Below, piece after piece: positions 1-7,167 of a DNA stretch of 14,031 nucleotides. Positions within the stretch are counted from its first letter, which is position 1; each line of letters begins with the position of its first letter. Both the position numbers and the translations under genes were made by a program. Below the pieces are notes generated by a model that searched no databases, was not told the DNA's origin, and saw nothing but the letters and a program-made list of their open reading frames with translations. The DNA is from JAPLDA01 sp043742705 (GTDB lineage Bacteria; Bacteroidota; Bacteroidia; AKYH767-A; 2013-40CM-41-45), in NCBI GenBank assembly GCA_043742705.1, contig JAYTXY010000047.1:1-14031 (forward strand), in the 5' to 3' direction.

Positions 1-229
1 GCAGATTTCCGGTTTTGTAATAACAGTTTCCAAGGTTGTAATAGACTTCAGCAGAAACATTTCCTAACTTAATTAGATTTTCATATGACTTAATTGAATT
101 GTCAAAGTCGAGCTTTTGGTAAAGTTCGTTTGCTTTGACAAAGTCGGACTTTGCATCACCCTTTACGGATAATGTGAAAAGTGACATGATCACAAACAGG
201 AAAAAATATTTTTTGAGTTGAGTGAACAT
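1..229 (-). CDS. batE: BatE, TPR protein of the aerotolerance operon (N-terminal part, cut by window edge)
   Basis: Reading the minus strand from the ATG at 229 gives 76 codons that stay open to the window edge. The product begins MFTQLKKYFFLFVIMSLF, a basic start followed by a hydrophobic stretch and a likely signal cleavage near residues 23-26. A TPR-type helix pair then follows: FVKANELYQKLDFDNSIKSY and a second starting VYYNLGNCYYKTGNL. In Bacteroidota the last gene of the Bat operon is batE, which has a signal peptide, TPRs and (outside this window) a membrane/SH3-like C-terminus. Position directly downstream of batD and the TPR sequence support that name. The gene lies 63 bases after the batD stop, and that gap is largely filled by an AATTCAT array, so it is not tightly coupled to batD. 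The C-terminal domains cannot be checked here. Confidence 0.82.
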   Translation of the reverse strand, partial: MFTQLKKYFFLFVIMSLFTLSVKGDAKSDFVKANELYQKLDFDNSIKSYENLIKLGNVSAEVYYNLGNCYYKTGNL

Positions 230-253
230 TCTTTTCTTACTTAGTAAAACTTA

Positions 254-293
254 AATTCATAATTCATAATTCATAATTCATAATTCATAATTC
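254..293. repeat. AATTCAT heptamer array, 5.7 copies, at the batD stop codon
   Basis: Five perfect AATTCAT units run head to tail (254-260, 261-267, 268-274, 275-281, 282-288), followed by a partial AATTC at 289-293. The last base overlaps the batD stop codon (293-295 on the minus strand), so the array is the immediate 3' flank of batD and occupies two thirds of the batD-batE gap. A perfect short tandem repeat of this kind is prone to copy-number slippage. A change here would alter spacing before batE but no reading frame. Confidence 0.95.
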
Positions 294-2158
294 TAAGCTC
301 GTACTTCCACTTCCAGTTTCGATATAATTTCAATCCCTCTTTTATAAATATCTTCATTGCTTGAAGCCATCCCCGGAGCGAAGCGTGCAAACTCGCAACT
401 GTCAATGGTTTCAGTAAACTGAGTGATTAATTCTTCTGAAATATTTTTCGATTTCAATGCATTGGCTGCTGATTCTTTAGAAAGTTCGGAAACGGGAATC
501 TGAAGTTTGGCACTTACGAATCCCCACAAAGCTTTTGACATCTCATCTAGAAATTTTTCTTTTTCATTTGCAGATAAATATTTTTGCGCTGCACTTAATC
601 TTTTTTTCGCCACTTTATTTGCGCGCTGACTTTTCAAAAGTCCAACGTTACTTTGCATTGCCATGTATCGTTTACGGAAGAGGAGCAATCCTCCAAACAG
701 CAGGGCAGGAGCAGTAATTAGTGTATAGAAAAGTACTGATCCAAACAGCGAATGACCTCCTTGAACAAAAGCAGGCTGATTTGTTTTGATGTAATGAATA
801 TCCTTTCCAAGCAATTGCACATCCGACTTGCTTACACCTGTTACTGAAGTTGTAATTGTTTCATCACCTTTTGTAACTTTCAGAATGAGGTCTTTGGAAG
901 GAAGTGACTCATATTGTTTTTTGTCGAGATCGAAATAGGAAAAGCCACTTACCCGAATTTTAAACTCTCCGGCATTGCGAGGTATAACGAGGTATTCAAA
1001 AGTTTTACTTCCGCTGACTCCTGCCGTGGACGCTGTAATGTTCGAAGAAATTTTCGGATCGTACGTTTCGAAGTCAGATGGAAAATCAATCTTTGATGCT
1101 TCCACCAATTTAAGATTTCCTTTCCCTGAAATCTTCACTTTCACGGTAACTGCTTCGTGCGCTTTGGTTTCTTTCTTGTCTAAAGAAACGTCTACAGTAA
1201 ATCGTCCCACTGCACCGTTAAAAGTAGACGGAGCATTGGATGGTAAATCACGCACCGTAATTTTTACAGGTTCACTTTTCAATGTCACTTTTACATCCTG
1301 CCATTGATTAAAATTGAAAAAGGGATCATTAAAAAATTGGTTGAAAGGATCGTTTGAATTCTGCTGCTGGTTACGCTTTACCTGCACACGCGCAATCACT
1401 TCTCCTTCCATAGCATCCAATTGCAATGTTCCCGAGCGCTGTGGAAAGACCACCATTTTTTTTATATCAGCAACTTTGTAGTTCGCTCCGTCATAATTCT
1501 CCTGGTGAAACTGCAACTGTTGTGGAAGGGCAATGTCCTGGCTCCAGAAGCCGGTGGGTGAAGGAAGCTTACTGATGTTATAATTAAGAACATTTATTTT
1601 GTAATACAATTTGTATGTAACGAGGACACCTTCTCCCATGTACACATTCGCTTTATCAACGGTAGCTCTGAAGAAAGCATTTTTCCCTCCGGCAATTGGT
1701 ACATCGCCACCTTGTTGGTTACCTTGTGAATTTCCCTGTTGTTTCGTTGCAGGATTTCCTTTCGTAACTGTAACGGTGACAGGGTTGGAAGTAAGTTTTT
1801 TTCCACCGACATCAATGGTTGCGCTTCCTAATTTAAAAGTTCCTTCTTTGGTTGCTTGTAAAACGTATGTATAGGTAATGGATTGAGAAACGCTGCCATT
1901 CATAATTTGCATGCTGCTTGACTGACTCGGTCCCATCAGGAGATTAAAATCAACGAATGTCGGAGCATGAAAATTACTTCCATTACCATTCAATGTAAAT
2001 GAAACCTGTACCTGGTCACCAACCGCAACAGTAGCCGGAGCAACAGATGCGGTGAAGTCATCCGCCGAAACAGTCAGACTAAAAAGCAAGAACAGAAGAG
2101 ATGCCAGAACAAACAGTCTTTTGTTTAGTAACCTGAATATGTATTTTATTTTCTGCAT
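293..2158 (-). CDS. batD: BatD, large membrane-anchored beta-domain protein of the aerotolerance operon
   Basis: The 621-residue product has a signal peptide (residues 1 to about 32, core VLASLLFLLFSLTVSA). A long beta-rich periplasmic region follows, starting FTASVAPATVAVGDQVQVSF, the typical opening of BatD (oxygen-tolerance family, PF13584-like). Other beta modules include one near 165 (FFRATVDKANVYMGEGVLVTY) and one near 315 (FTVDVSLDKKETKAHEAVTV). Residues about 262-287 form a low-complexity N/Q/F linker with two DPF motifs, a kind of insert common in Bacteroidota BatD. One membrane segment lies at about 470-494 (core FYTLITAPALLFGGLLLF). The last 125 residues are a cytoplasmic helical domain ending with a stretch rich in EFARFAPG-type sequence. 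BatD is thought to work with the VWA proteins BatA and BatB at the inner membrane; its molecular role is not established. The gene lies 70 bases after batC, across a degenerate AATTCAT array. Confidence 0.9.
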   Translation of the reverse strand: MQKIKYIFRLLNKRLFVLASLLFLLFSLTVSADDFTASVAPATVAVGDQVQVSFTLNGNGSNFHAPTFVDFNLLMGPSQSSSMQIMNGSVSQSITYTYVLQATKEGTFKLGSATIDVGGKKLTSNPVTVTVTKGNPATKQQGNSQGNQQGGDVPIAGGKNAFFRATVDKANVYMGEGVLVTYKLYYKINVLNYNISKLPSPTGFWSQDIALPQQLQFHQENYDGANYKVADIKKMVVFPQRSGTLQLDAMEGEVIARVQVKRNQQQNSNDPFNQFFNDPFFNFNQWQDVKVTLKSEPVKITVRDLPSNAPSTFNGAVGRFTVDVSLDKKETKAHEAVTVKVKISGKGNLKLVEASKIDFPSDFETYDPKISSNITASTAGVSGSKTFEYLVIPRNAGEFKIRVSGFSYFDLDKKQYESLPSKDLILKVTKGDETITTSVTGVSKSDVQLLGKDIHYIKTNQPAFVQGGHSLFGSVLFYTLITAPALLFGGLLLFRKRYMAMQSNVGLLKSQRANKVAKKRLSAAQKYLSANEKEKFLDEMSKALWGFVSAKLQIPVSELSKESAANALKSKNISEELITQFTETIDSCEFARFAPGMASSNEDIYKRGIEIISKLEVEVRA

Positions 2159-2190
2159 TTTTAAATAATAGATTCAAGAACCAAGACTTG

Positions 2191-2223
2191 AATTCATAAT
2201 TCACAATTTATAATTTATAATTC
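2191..2223. repeat. Degenerate AATTYAT heptamer array between batC and batD
   Basis: In-phase heptamers AATTCAT, AATTCAC, AATTTAT, AATTTAT and a partial AATTC run from 2191 to 2223. This is the same family as the perfect array at 254-293, in the same orientation, and again lies just 3' of a gene (the batC stop codon is at 2229-2231 on the minus strand). It appears older or more decayed than the copy after batD. It occupies about half of the 70-base batC-batD gap. Confidence 0.9.
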
Positions 2224-2228
2224 CTGAA

Positions 2229-3032
2229 CTACCACGCTTTATCAATCTGAATTTTTGTTGATTCCTTCTTGATTAATTTTTTCTGCGTATTCTTTTCATC
2301 GTTGTTCAACGCTTGAAGGATTTTTTCAGCATCTTCCTTTGAAATATTTTGCTTCTTCTGCTGAGCCTGTTGTTGCTGCTGATCTTGATCTTTTTTTTGC
2401 TCGTCCTTGTTTTGCTGATCCTTGCTTTGTTCCTGTTTATCCTTCTTTTCCTGATCTTTATTTTTCTGATCCTTCTTTTTGTCTTTGTTATCCTTGTCTT
2501 GCTTGTCCTTATTCTGATCGTTCTTGCTTTGCTGCTGCTGTTGCTGCTGAAGCATTGACTTTGCGTAAGCGAGGTTGTAGCGCGTATCGTTGTCTTTCGG
2601 ATTCAGCTTCAGCGAATTTTTATAGGCTTCAATACTCTCCGGATATTTTTTTGCTTCAAGCAACGAATTTCCAATGTTATGAAATGCCTTTGCTTTTTGT
2701 TCATCACTCACATCCTTGCCCGAAAGAACTGATTGATATTGCTGCGATGCTTCTTCAAACTTTCCTTCTTTGTAAAACGAATTTCCGAGGTTGTAATTTG
2801 CCGGAACGGATCCTTTATTTAACTCCAGTGATTTTCTGTACTTCACTTCAGCATCGTTATACTTTTTCTCCTGATATAGTTTGTTTCCTTCACGAACCAA
2901 CTTACGTTCTTCCTGAGCTTTGGCGGTAAGGGTTAGTAAAATGAATATAAATATTGTCCATAGTCCAGAGTAAACTGTCGACTGTCGACTGTTGACAATA
3001 CTTGCATCTACTATTTTTGTTATCGTTTTCAT
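2229..3032 (-). CDS. batC: BatC, TPR protein with charged/Gln-rich tail
   Basis: The 267-residue product has a hydrophobic signal or anchor at about 24-39 (GLWTIFIFILLTLTAKA). About three TPR repeats follow at 41-163 (EERKLVREGNKLYQEKKYNDA, VPANYNLGNSFYKEGKFEEA, AKAFHNIGNSLLEAKKYPES, with a partial capping repeat). A highly charged K/D/Q low-complexity segment spans about 162-229, and a short helical C-terminus ends IQIDKAW. This matches BatC of the aerotolerance operon, thought to scaffold the other Bat proteins on the periplasmic side. The start at 3032 is fixed by the ATGA overlap with the batB stop. The N-region before the hydrophobic core is long (about 23 residues), and residues about 13-26 are encoded by a heptamer repeat array (2953-2996), so part of the leader seems to be repeat-derived. 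The repetitive Gln/Lys codons produce a spurious leucine-rich open frame on the other strand. Confidence 0.9.
   Translation of the reverse strand: MKTITKIVDASIVNSRQSTVYSGLWTIFIFILLTLTAKAQEERKLVREGNKLYQEKKYNDAEVKYRKSLELNKGSVPANYNLGNSFYKEGKFEEASQQYQSVLSGKDVSDEQKAKAFHNIGNSLLEAKKYPESIEAYKNSLKLNPKDNDTRYNLAYAKSMLQQQQQQQSKNDQNKDKQDKDNKDKKKDQKNKDQEKKDKQEQSKDQQNKDEQKKDQDQQQQQAQQKKQNISKEDAEKILQALNNDEKNTQKKLIKKESTKIQIDKAW
2953..2996. repeat. ACTGTCG-type heptamer array inside the 5' end of batC
   Basis: Heptamers in one phase: ATTGTCC (2953), ATAGTCC (2960), AGAGTAA (2967), ACTGTCG (2974), ACTGTCG (2981), ACTGTTG (2988), then AC. The last three are nearly perfect and contain the palindrome GTCGAC. The array lies wholly within the batC coding sequence and encodes the stretch N-terminal to the hydrophobic core of the signal/anchor. 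Because 7 is not a multiple of 3, gain or loss of a single unit would shift the batC frame. Confidence 0.85.
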
Positions 3033-4069
3033 TTTTTCTTCTCTCCGAATAAATCCATTTTTGCCAACAGCTTACTTTTTCGATTTGAGACCATAAACTC
3101 AATGAGTAAAAATAATAAACCTGCGGCAATGAAATACTGAAAGCGGTCTTCGTAATCAGTAAATATTTTTGTACCGAATGACTTCTTGTCCATCTTCGTG
3201 ATTTCGCCAAGAATAGTGCTGAGCCCGTCATCACTGTTCGAAGCGCGGATGAACTGACCTTTTCCTTCCGCAGCAATTTTTTCAAGTTCCAGTTGATCCA
3301 ATTTCGTAATCACAGTTGTACCGTTGTGATCTTTTTGGAAATCAATTTGTACTCCGTTTTTATAAACCGGAATAGGAGCGCCTTCGGGCGAACCCATGCC
3401 GATTGCATGAATAATAACACCTTCTTCGCTGGCTTTCTTTGCCGCTTCAAGCGCATCGTCTTCATGGTTTTCTCCATCGGTAATGATTACGAGTGCTTTG
3501 TGTTTCTTGTCTTCTCCTGAGAATGATTTTGCAGCAAGATCAATAGCTGAACCAATTGCTGTTCCTTGTGTGGGAATAATATCCGTATCAATGGAAGAAA
3601 GAAAAAGTTTAGCTGCTGCAAAATCCGTAGTGATTGGAAGCTGAACGTATGCTGTTCCCGCAAAGACGATGATTCCGATGCGATCGTTTTCCAGTTTGTC
3701 AATCAATCGCGAAATGGCTTGTTTGGAACGCTCCAATCGACTTGGCTTGATGTCTTCAGCTTTCATGCTGTTGGAAACATCAAGAGCAATGATGATATCA
3801 ACGCCTTCCCGTTTTACTTCCTCCAGTTTGGTTCCGATCTGTGGATTGGCAAGGCCAACAATAATGAATGAATAAGCGATCAGGAAAAGTATTAATTTCA
3901 AAACAGGTTTTGAGGATGATACATCAGCAGCCAGTTTTCTGAAAAGAAATGTGTCACCGAATTTCTTCACGGCTTTCCTTTTCGAATACACCATCACGAT
4001 GAAAAGAATCACCGCTAGAGGAACGAAAGCAAGTCCGTACAAATAAAAAGGATGTGCAAACCGGAACAT
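3029..4069 (-). CDS. batB: BatB, membrane-anchored von Willebrand factor A protein
   Basis: The 346-residue product has two N-terminal membrane segments (about 8-27 and 57-76), a VWA domain (about 90-290) and a C-terminal membrane segment (about 310-327). The MIDAS metal site is complete as far as can be read: D97-x-S99-x-S101 (ALDVSNSM), T170 (TQGTAIG) and D198 (IITDGEN). The VWA domain should face the periplasm, held between the second and last membrane helices. This is the standard BatA/BatB layout; in the operon order this one, followed by batC, is BatB. It starts 2 bases after the batA stop and its TGA overlaps the batC ATG (ATGA), indicating tight translational coupling. BatA and BatB are believed to form a complex, probably with MoxR and the DUF58 protein as partners; the substrate is unknown. 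Confidence 0.92.
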   Translation of the reverse strand: MFRFAHPFYLYGLAFVPLAVILFIVMVYSKRKAVKKFGDTFLFRKLAADVSSSKPVLKLILFLIAYSFIIVGLANPQIGTKLEEVKREGVDIIIALDVSNSMKAEDIKPSRLERSKQAISRLIDKLENDRIGIIVFAGTAYVQLPITTDFAAAKLFLSSIDTDIIPTQGTAIGSAIDLAAKSFSGEDKKHKALVIITDGENHEDDALEAAKKASEEGVIIHAIGMGSPEGAPIPVYKNGVQIDFQKDHNGTTVITKLDQLELEKIAAEGKGQFIRASNSDDGLSTILGEITKMDKKSFGTKIFTDYEDRFQYFIAAGLLFLLIEFMVSNRKSKLLAKMDLFGEKKK

Positions 4070-4071
4070 TT

Positions 4072-5070
4072 CTAAGGTACTGTTTTTAAGAGTGTATATC
4101 TGAGGATAAGTTCCAATCCGAGCAGCAATGCAGCAAGCATAATAAACGGGTAAAATTCCTCACTATGGTGATGAAACTCAGTTGTTTCAACAATTGTTTT
4201 TTCAAGACGATCAATGTCTCCATAAATGTCTTTTAACTTTGACGTACTTGTTGCGCGGAAATATTTTCCTCCTGTTCCTTCAGCAATTTGTTTCAGAACA
4301 GCTTCATCTATCTGAACTTCCATGTTCTGATATTGAATTCCAAACGGAGTCTTTACCGGATATGGAGCCATTCCTTGTGTACCAACTCCTATCGTGTACA
4401 CACGAATGCCAAACGCTTTAGCAATATCTCCCGCAGTGGCAGGTGCAATAGATCCGAGGTTGTTCACACCATCTGTCAGTAAGATTACAACTTTACTTTT
4501 CGCTTTGCTGTCACGAATGCGGTTCACGGAAGTTGCAAGTCCTTCACCAATTGCAGTTCCATCCAGAATCATCCCGCTCTGGATTCCCTGGAAGAGATTT
4601 TTCAGGACTGAATGATCGCTTGTAATCGGACACATCGTAAAACTTTCTCCACTAAAAATCACGAGACCGATTCGGTCATTTGGTCTGCCGTCAATAAATT
4701 GTTCAGCGACTTTTTTTGCTGCTTCAATTCGGTTAGGTTTTAAATCTTCCGCAAGCATGCTCGAAGAAATGTCAAGCGCCATCACGATATCGATTCCTTC
4801 CGTTGTTACATTTTGTCCGCTCGAACTTGATTGCGGACGTGCAAGCGCCACTACAATGGCTGCAATTGCAAGCAGCTTCAAAATGAACGGAAGCAATTGA
4901 ATCCGCTGACGAAAACTCGGAACATATCCAATGAAATTATCGAAGGAAGAAAAACGAACATCCGTTTTCTTTTTTCTGAAATAGAAAATATAAGCTGCAA
5001 TGAGAGCAGGAATCAGAAGAAGAAGCCAGAGAAAATAAGGTTGAGCAAAGGTGATTTTTGGAATCATCAT
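4072..5070 (-). CDS. batA: BatA, membrane-anchored von Willebrand factor A protein
   Basis: The 332-residue product has N-terminal membrane segments at about 10-30 (FLWLLLLIPALIAAYIFYF) and 58-77, a VWA domain at about 92-290, and a C-terminal membrane helix at about 307-325. MIDAS residues are all visible: D100-x-S102-x-S104 (ALDISSSM), T172 (DGTAIGEGL) and D200 (LLTDGVNN). The short region between membrane helices 1 and 2 (RFSSFDNFIGYVPSFRQRIQ) is typical of BatA. The start at 5070 forms an ATGA overlap with the upstream gene, and the next codon is a second ATG that could also be used. A short His-rich patch (FHHHSEEF, about 299-306) precedes the last helix. BatA and BatB share the same fold and probably arose by duplication. 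Confidence 0.92.
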   Translation of the reverse strand: MMIPKITFAQPYFLWLLLLIPALIAAYIFYFRKKKTDVRFSSFDNFIGYVPSFRQRIQLLPFILKLLAIAAIVVALARPQSSSSGQNVTTEGIDIVMALDISSSMLAEDLKPNRIEAAKKVAEQFIDGRPNDRIGLVIFSGESFTMCPITSDHSVLKNLFQGIQSGMILDGTAIGEGLATSVNRIRDSKAKSKVVILLTDGVNNLGSIAPATAGDIAKAFGIRVYTIGVGTQGMAPYPVKTPFGIQYQNMEVQIDEAVLKQIAEGTGGKYFRATSTSKLKDIYGDIDRLEKTIVETTEFHHHSEEFYPFIMLAALLLGLELILRYTLLKTVP

Positions 5071-6140
5071 GATGTCGCCTCCTTTTCTTCTTTGAAGTCA
5101 TCCTGTGTCACAGGTTTTGTAAGTTCGATGAAGCTATATGCATTACTCAATGACTGCTCGTTTTCATGCGCAAGAGGTTGAGCTTTCGCAAACTTTACCA
5201 TGTCAGCAAGCTGAAGCAGGTATTTCAATTTCTCTTTTGCTTCTTCATTGACAAGATTTCCTCTGAAATGCTGAAGCGTTTCATCCGTAGTGAATTCCAT
5301 TGCATTAATAGAGAAGCGATATTCAATGTACATTCTGATAATATCAGAAACACTGCTGTGATATTTCTTGAAGAATCCTTGCTGCCATAATTTTTCCGCT
5401 TCTGTTTTCTTTAATTCCTCCAATGCAATTTCATGAGCCGGACGTAACGGAACTTTTATTTTCACTTCCACTGGTTTCTTCTTCATTCGTTGAATTGTCA
5501 CGATGATGGCAATCATCAAAGCGATAAGAATGAGTCCACCGATAATATAAGGCAATGCTTCTCTGAATGTAAACGGAACATCCAACGGAGCTTTGATATC
5601 TTTAATTTCCTTTGTAGTGTCAACCTGGATGGTTCGCACAGCTATGAGTTGTGCTTCCGTGGAAACGCTGTCTGTATCTGACCTTCCGGCTTTCTGAAAA
5701 TAAAATGGAATCGGCTCAATCACGTAAAAGCCGGAGTCAAAAGAAGTGAATGTAATTTTTTGCTGAAGCGTGTTTTGTTTTCCGTCAGGAGATTTTATCG
5801 TGTCAATTGCTGATCGCTTTACAACCTCAAGTTTTTTTATGGTATCCGGAATGAGAGGGAAAAATAGTTTTGTTCCAACAGGTGCAGTTACACTGAGATT
5901 CATTCCGAACTGTTCTCCAATACGGATTTGAGTCGTATCAATTTTAGCGGTGACTTTTACGTCTTGCCCGCTTGAAAAGGAATAAGAAATTAGCAATAAG
6001 GCAAAATGAAGATTGAAGATTGAAGATTGAAGATTCTTTCTAACATAATTTGATCGCGCACTGATAGTTTTTTCAGGCAATTCGTCACGATAAAATATTT
6101 TCAGCAACTTCTTCATTCTTATTCGATATTCAATCTTCAT
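5067..6140 (-). CDS. Bat-operon membrane protein with BatD-like beta domain and DUF4381-like helical tail
   Basis: This 357-residue protein sits between the DUF58 gene and batA, where many Bat operons carry a DUF4381 or short BatD-type gene. A hydrophobic stretch at about 44-56 (LHFALLLISYSFS) looks like a signal-peptide core with likely cleavage near SSGQ/D. A beta-rich domain follows at 60-170 (VKVTAKIDTTQIRIGEQFGM), which resembles BatD openings. One membrane helix lies at about 197-217 (PYIIGGLILIALMIAIIVTI), and a helical cytoplasmic domain spans about 230-345. The order beta domain, single helix, helical tail is that of BatD, in about half the length. The start is uncertain: 6140 and M9 (6116) are both possible, and either gives an unusually long leader before the hydrophobic core. 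That leader overlaps a heptamer repeat array and its inverted partner (6003-6143). The stop overlaps the batA ATG. Function is inferred only from context. Confidence 0.8.
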   Translation of the reverse strand: MKIEYRIRMKKLLKIFYRDELPEKTISARSNYVRKNLQSSIFNLHFALLLISYSFSSGQDVKVTAKIDTTQIRIGEQFGMNLSVTAPVGTKLFFPLIPDTIKKLEVVKRSAIDTIKSPDGKQNTLQQKITFTSFDSGFYVIEPIPFYFQKAGRSDTDSVSTEAQLIAVRTIQVDTTKEIKDIKAPLDVPFTFREALPYIIGGLILIALMIAIIVTIQRMKKKPVEVKIKVPLRPAHEIALEELKKTEAEKLWQQGFFKKYHSSVSDIIRMYIEYRFSINAMEFTTDETLQHFRGNLVNEEAKEKLKYLLQLADMVKFAKAQPLAHENEQSLSNAYSFIELTKPVTQDDFKEEKEATS

Positions 6141-6143
6141 TTT
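6003..6143. repeat. TGAAGAT heptamer array with inverted partner arm, overlapping a gene start
   Basis: Four perfect TGAAGAT units run at 6007-6034. The left end, AAAATGAAGATTG (6003-6015), has a perfect 13-base inverted copy, CAATCTTCATTTT, at 6131-6143. A further TCTTCAT lies at 6154-6160, 21 bases (three heptads) from the one at 6133. The two arms bracket 141 bp that include the first roughly 46 codons of the BatD-like gene. This could be a small inverted-repeat element from which the gene takes its present start and leader, or a repeat that grew in place. Confidence 0.75.
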
Positions 6144-6177
6144 TCAATCCTAACTCTTCATCAAATCAATCTACATT

Positions 6178-7068
6178 TTACTTCCTTCCGCGCTTCTTGA
6201 ACAGTGTCATCAACGGTTGTACATACGATTGATCAGCACGAAGAACTGCTTTGTCAACCCCGCTTTTTGCAAAAGATTCTGCAAGCTGTTTCTGTTGCAA
6301 CTCCCAACGCATCTTGTAATTCTTTCTTACACCGAGATCGCTGGTATCAATGTTCAGCGTTTCACCTGTTTCAGCATGACGAAGTCTTACCAAACCAACA
6401 TCCGGTAATTCAGTTTCCCGTTCGTCATAAATCTGCAATGCCACGATGTCGTGTTTCTTGTTCGCCAATTTCAACGCATCTTCAAAAGGTGTGCGTTGCT
6501 GATTCGAGTCTTCCATGAAATCTGAAATTACAAAACAGATACTTCGTTTTTTTATTACATTAGTCAGGTAACGCAAAGCATTGCTGATGTCTGTTTTCGT
6601 ATGCTGTGGTTGAAATTCAATCAGCTCACGTATGATTCTTAAAATATGTGTCTTTCCTTTTTTAGGAGGAATGAATTTTTCGATTTGATCAGAAAAGAAG
6701 ATGATTCCGATTTTATCATTGTTCTGAATCGCAGAGAAGGAGAGAACTGCGCACAACTCCGTCACGAGATCTTTCTTGAATTGAACCTTCGTTCCGAATT
6801 CTCCGGACGCACTTACATCTACTAACAAGATCACAGTTAGCTCTCGTTCTTCTTCAAATACTTTTACATACGGATGATTAAAACGGGCCGTCACATTCCA
6901 GTCGATGGAACGAATGGCATCGCCTGGAACGTATTCCCGCACTTCGCTGAAAGCCATACCTCGTCCCTTAAAGGCACTGTGATATTCTCCCGAAAAAATA
7001 TGACTGGAGAGACCACGCGTCTTGATTTCAATCTTGCGGACTTTTTTTAAGAGCTCTTGCGTTTCCAT
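6178..7068 (-). CDS. DUF58 protein with VWA-like metal site
   Basis: The 296-residue soluble protein shows the DUF58 hallmark at about 35-75: GRGMAFSEVREYVPGDAIRS then IDWNVTARFNHPYVKVFEEE. A VWA-like fold follows with the metal-binding residues D84-x-S86-x-S88 (LLVDVSAS), T159 (TKTDISNAL) and D183 (VISDFMED). There are no membrane segments, so it should be cytoplasmic. Genes of this family almost always sit next to moxR, and the usual view is that the MoxR ATPase acts on or through this protein to pass a signal or remodelling activity to the membrane VWA proteins. It is separated from moxR by a 99-base spacer rich in octamer repeats and from the next gene by 37 bases. The C-terminus ends in a basic tail (FKKRGRK). 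Assignment to the family is secure; the biochemical role is not known. Confidence 0.93.
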   Translation of the reverse strand: METQELLKKVRKIEIKTRGLSSHIFSGEYHSAFKGRGMAFSEVREYVPGDAIRSIDWNVTARFNHPYVKVFEEERELTVILLVDVSASGEFGTKVQFKKDLVTELCAVLSFSAIQNNDKIGIIFFSDQIEKFIPPKKGKTHILRIIRELIEFQPQHTKTDISNALRYLTNVIKKRSICFVISDFMEDSNQQRTPFEDALKLANKKHDIVALQIYDERETELPDVGLVRLRHAETGETLNIDTSDLGVRKNYKMRWELQQKQLAESFAKSGVDKAVLRADQSYVQPLMTLFKKRGRK

Positions 7069-7073
7069 TTTTT

Positions 7074-7167
7074 TTGATTTGATAATTTGGTAATTTGAAA
7101 ATTTGATAATGACAGTAAATAATCCAAGTCAATCAGCACATCTTCAAATTGGCACATCATCAAATTA
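7074..7167. repeat. Octamer/16-mer repeats with inverted arms in the moxR-DUF58 spacer
   Basis: The left arm has in-phase octamers TTGATTTG, ATAATTTG, GTAATTTG, AAAATTTG and a partial ATAAT (7074-7110). The right arm is a tandem pair of 16-mers, GCACATCTTCAAATTG (7136-7151) and GCACATCATCAAATTA (7152-7167), differing at two positions and ending flush with the moxR stop codon (7168-7170 on the minus strand). The arms are roughly inverted: AATTTGATAATG on the left against CATCATCAAATT on the right. The second 16-mer recurs exactly at 9373-9388. The spacer could form a loose hairpin in the mRNA between moxR and the DUF58 gene. Confidence 0.8.

Noticed and set aside
254..293. Possible CRISPR-like array from regularly repeated short units
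   Set aside because: Units are 7 bases, directly adjacent, with no spacers, and no cas genes are present.
975..1307. A 110-codon open frame on the plus strand opposite batD
   Set aside because: It is a shadow of the batD coding sequence, with no domain features or sensible gene spacing.
2339..2929. Long open frames on the plus strand opposite batC, including a leucine-rich one at 2349-2558
   Set aside because: They are complements of the Gln/Lys/Asp-rich batC tail; batC has signal, TPRs and operon coupling in its favour.
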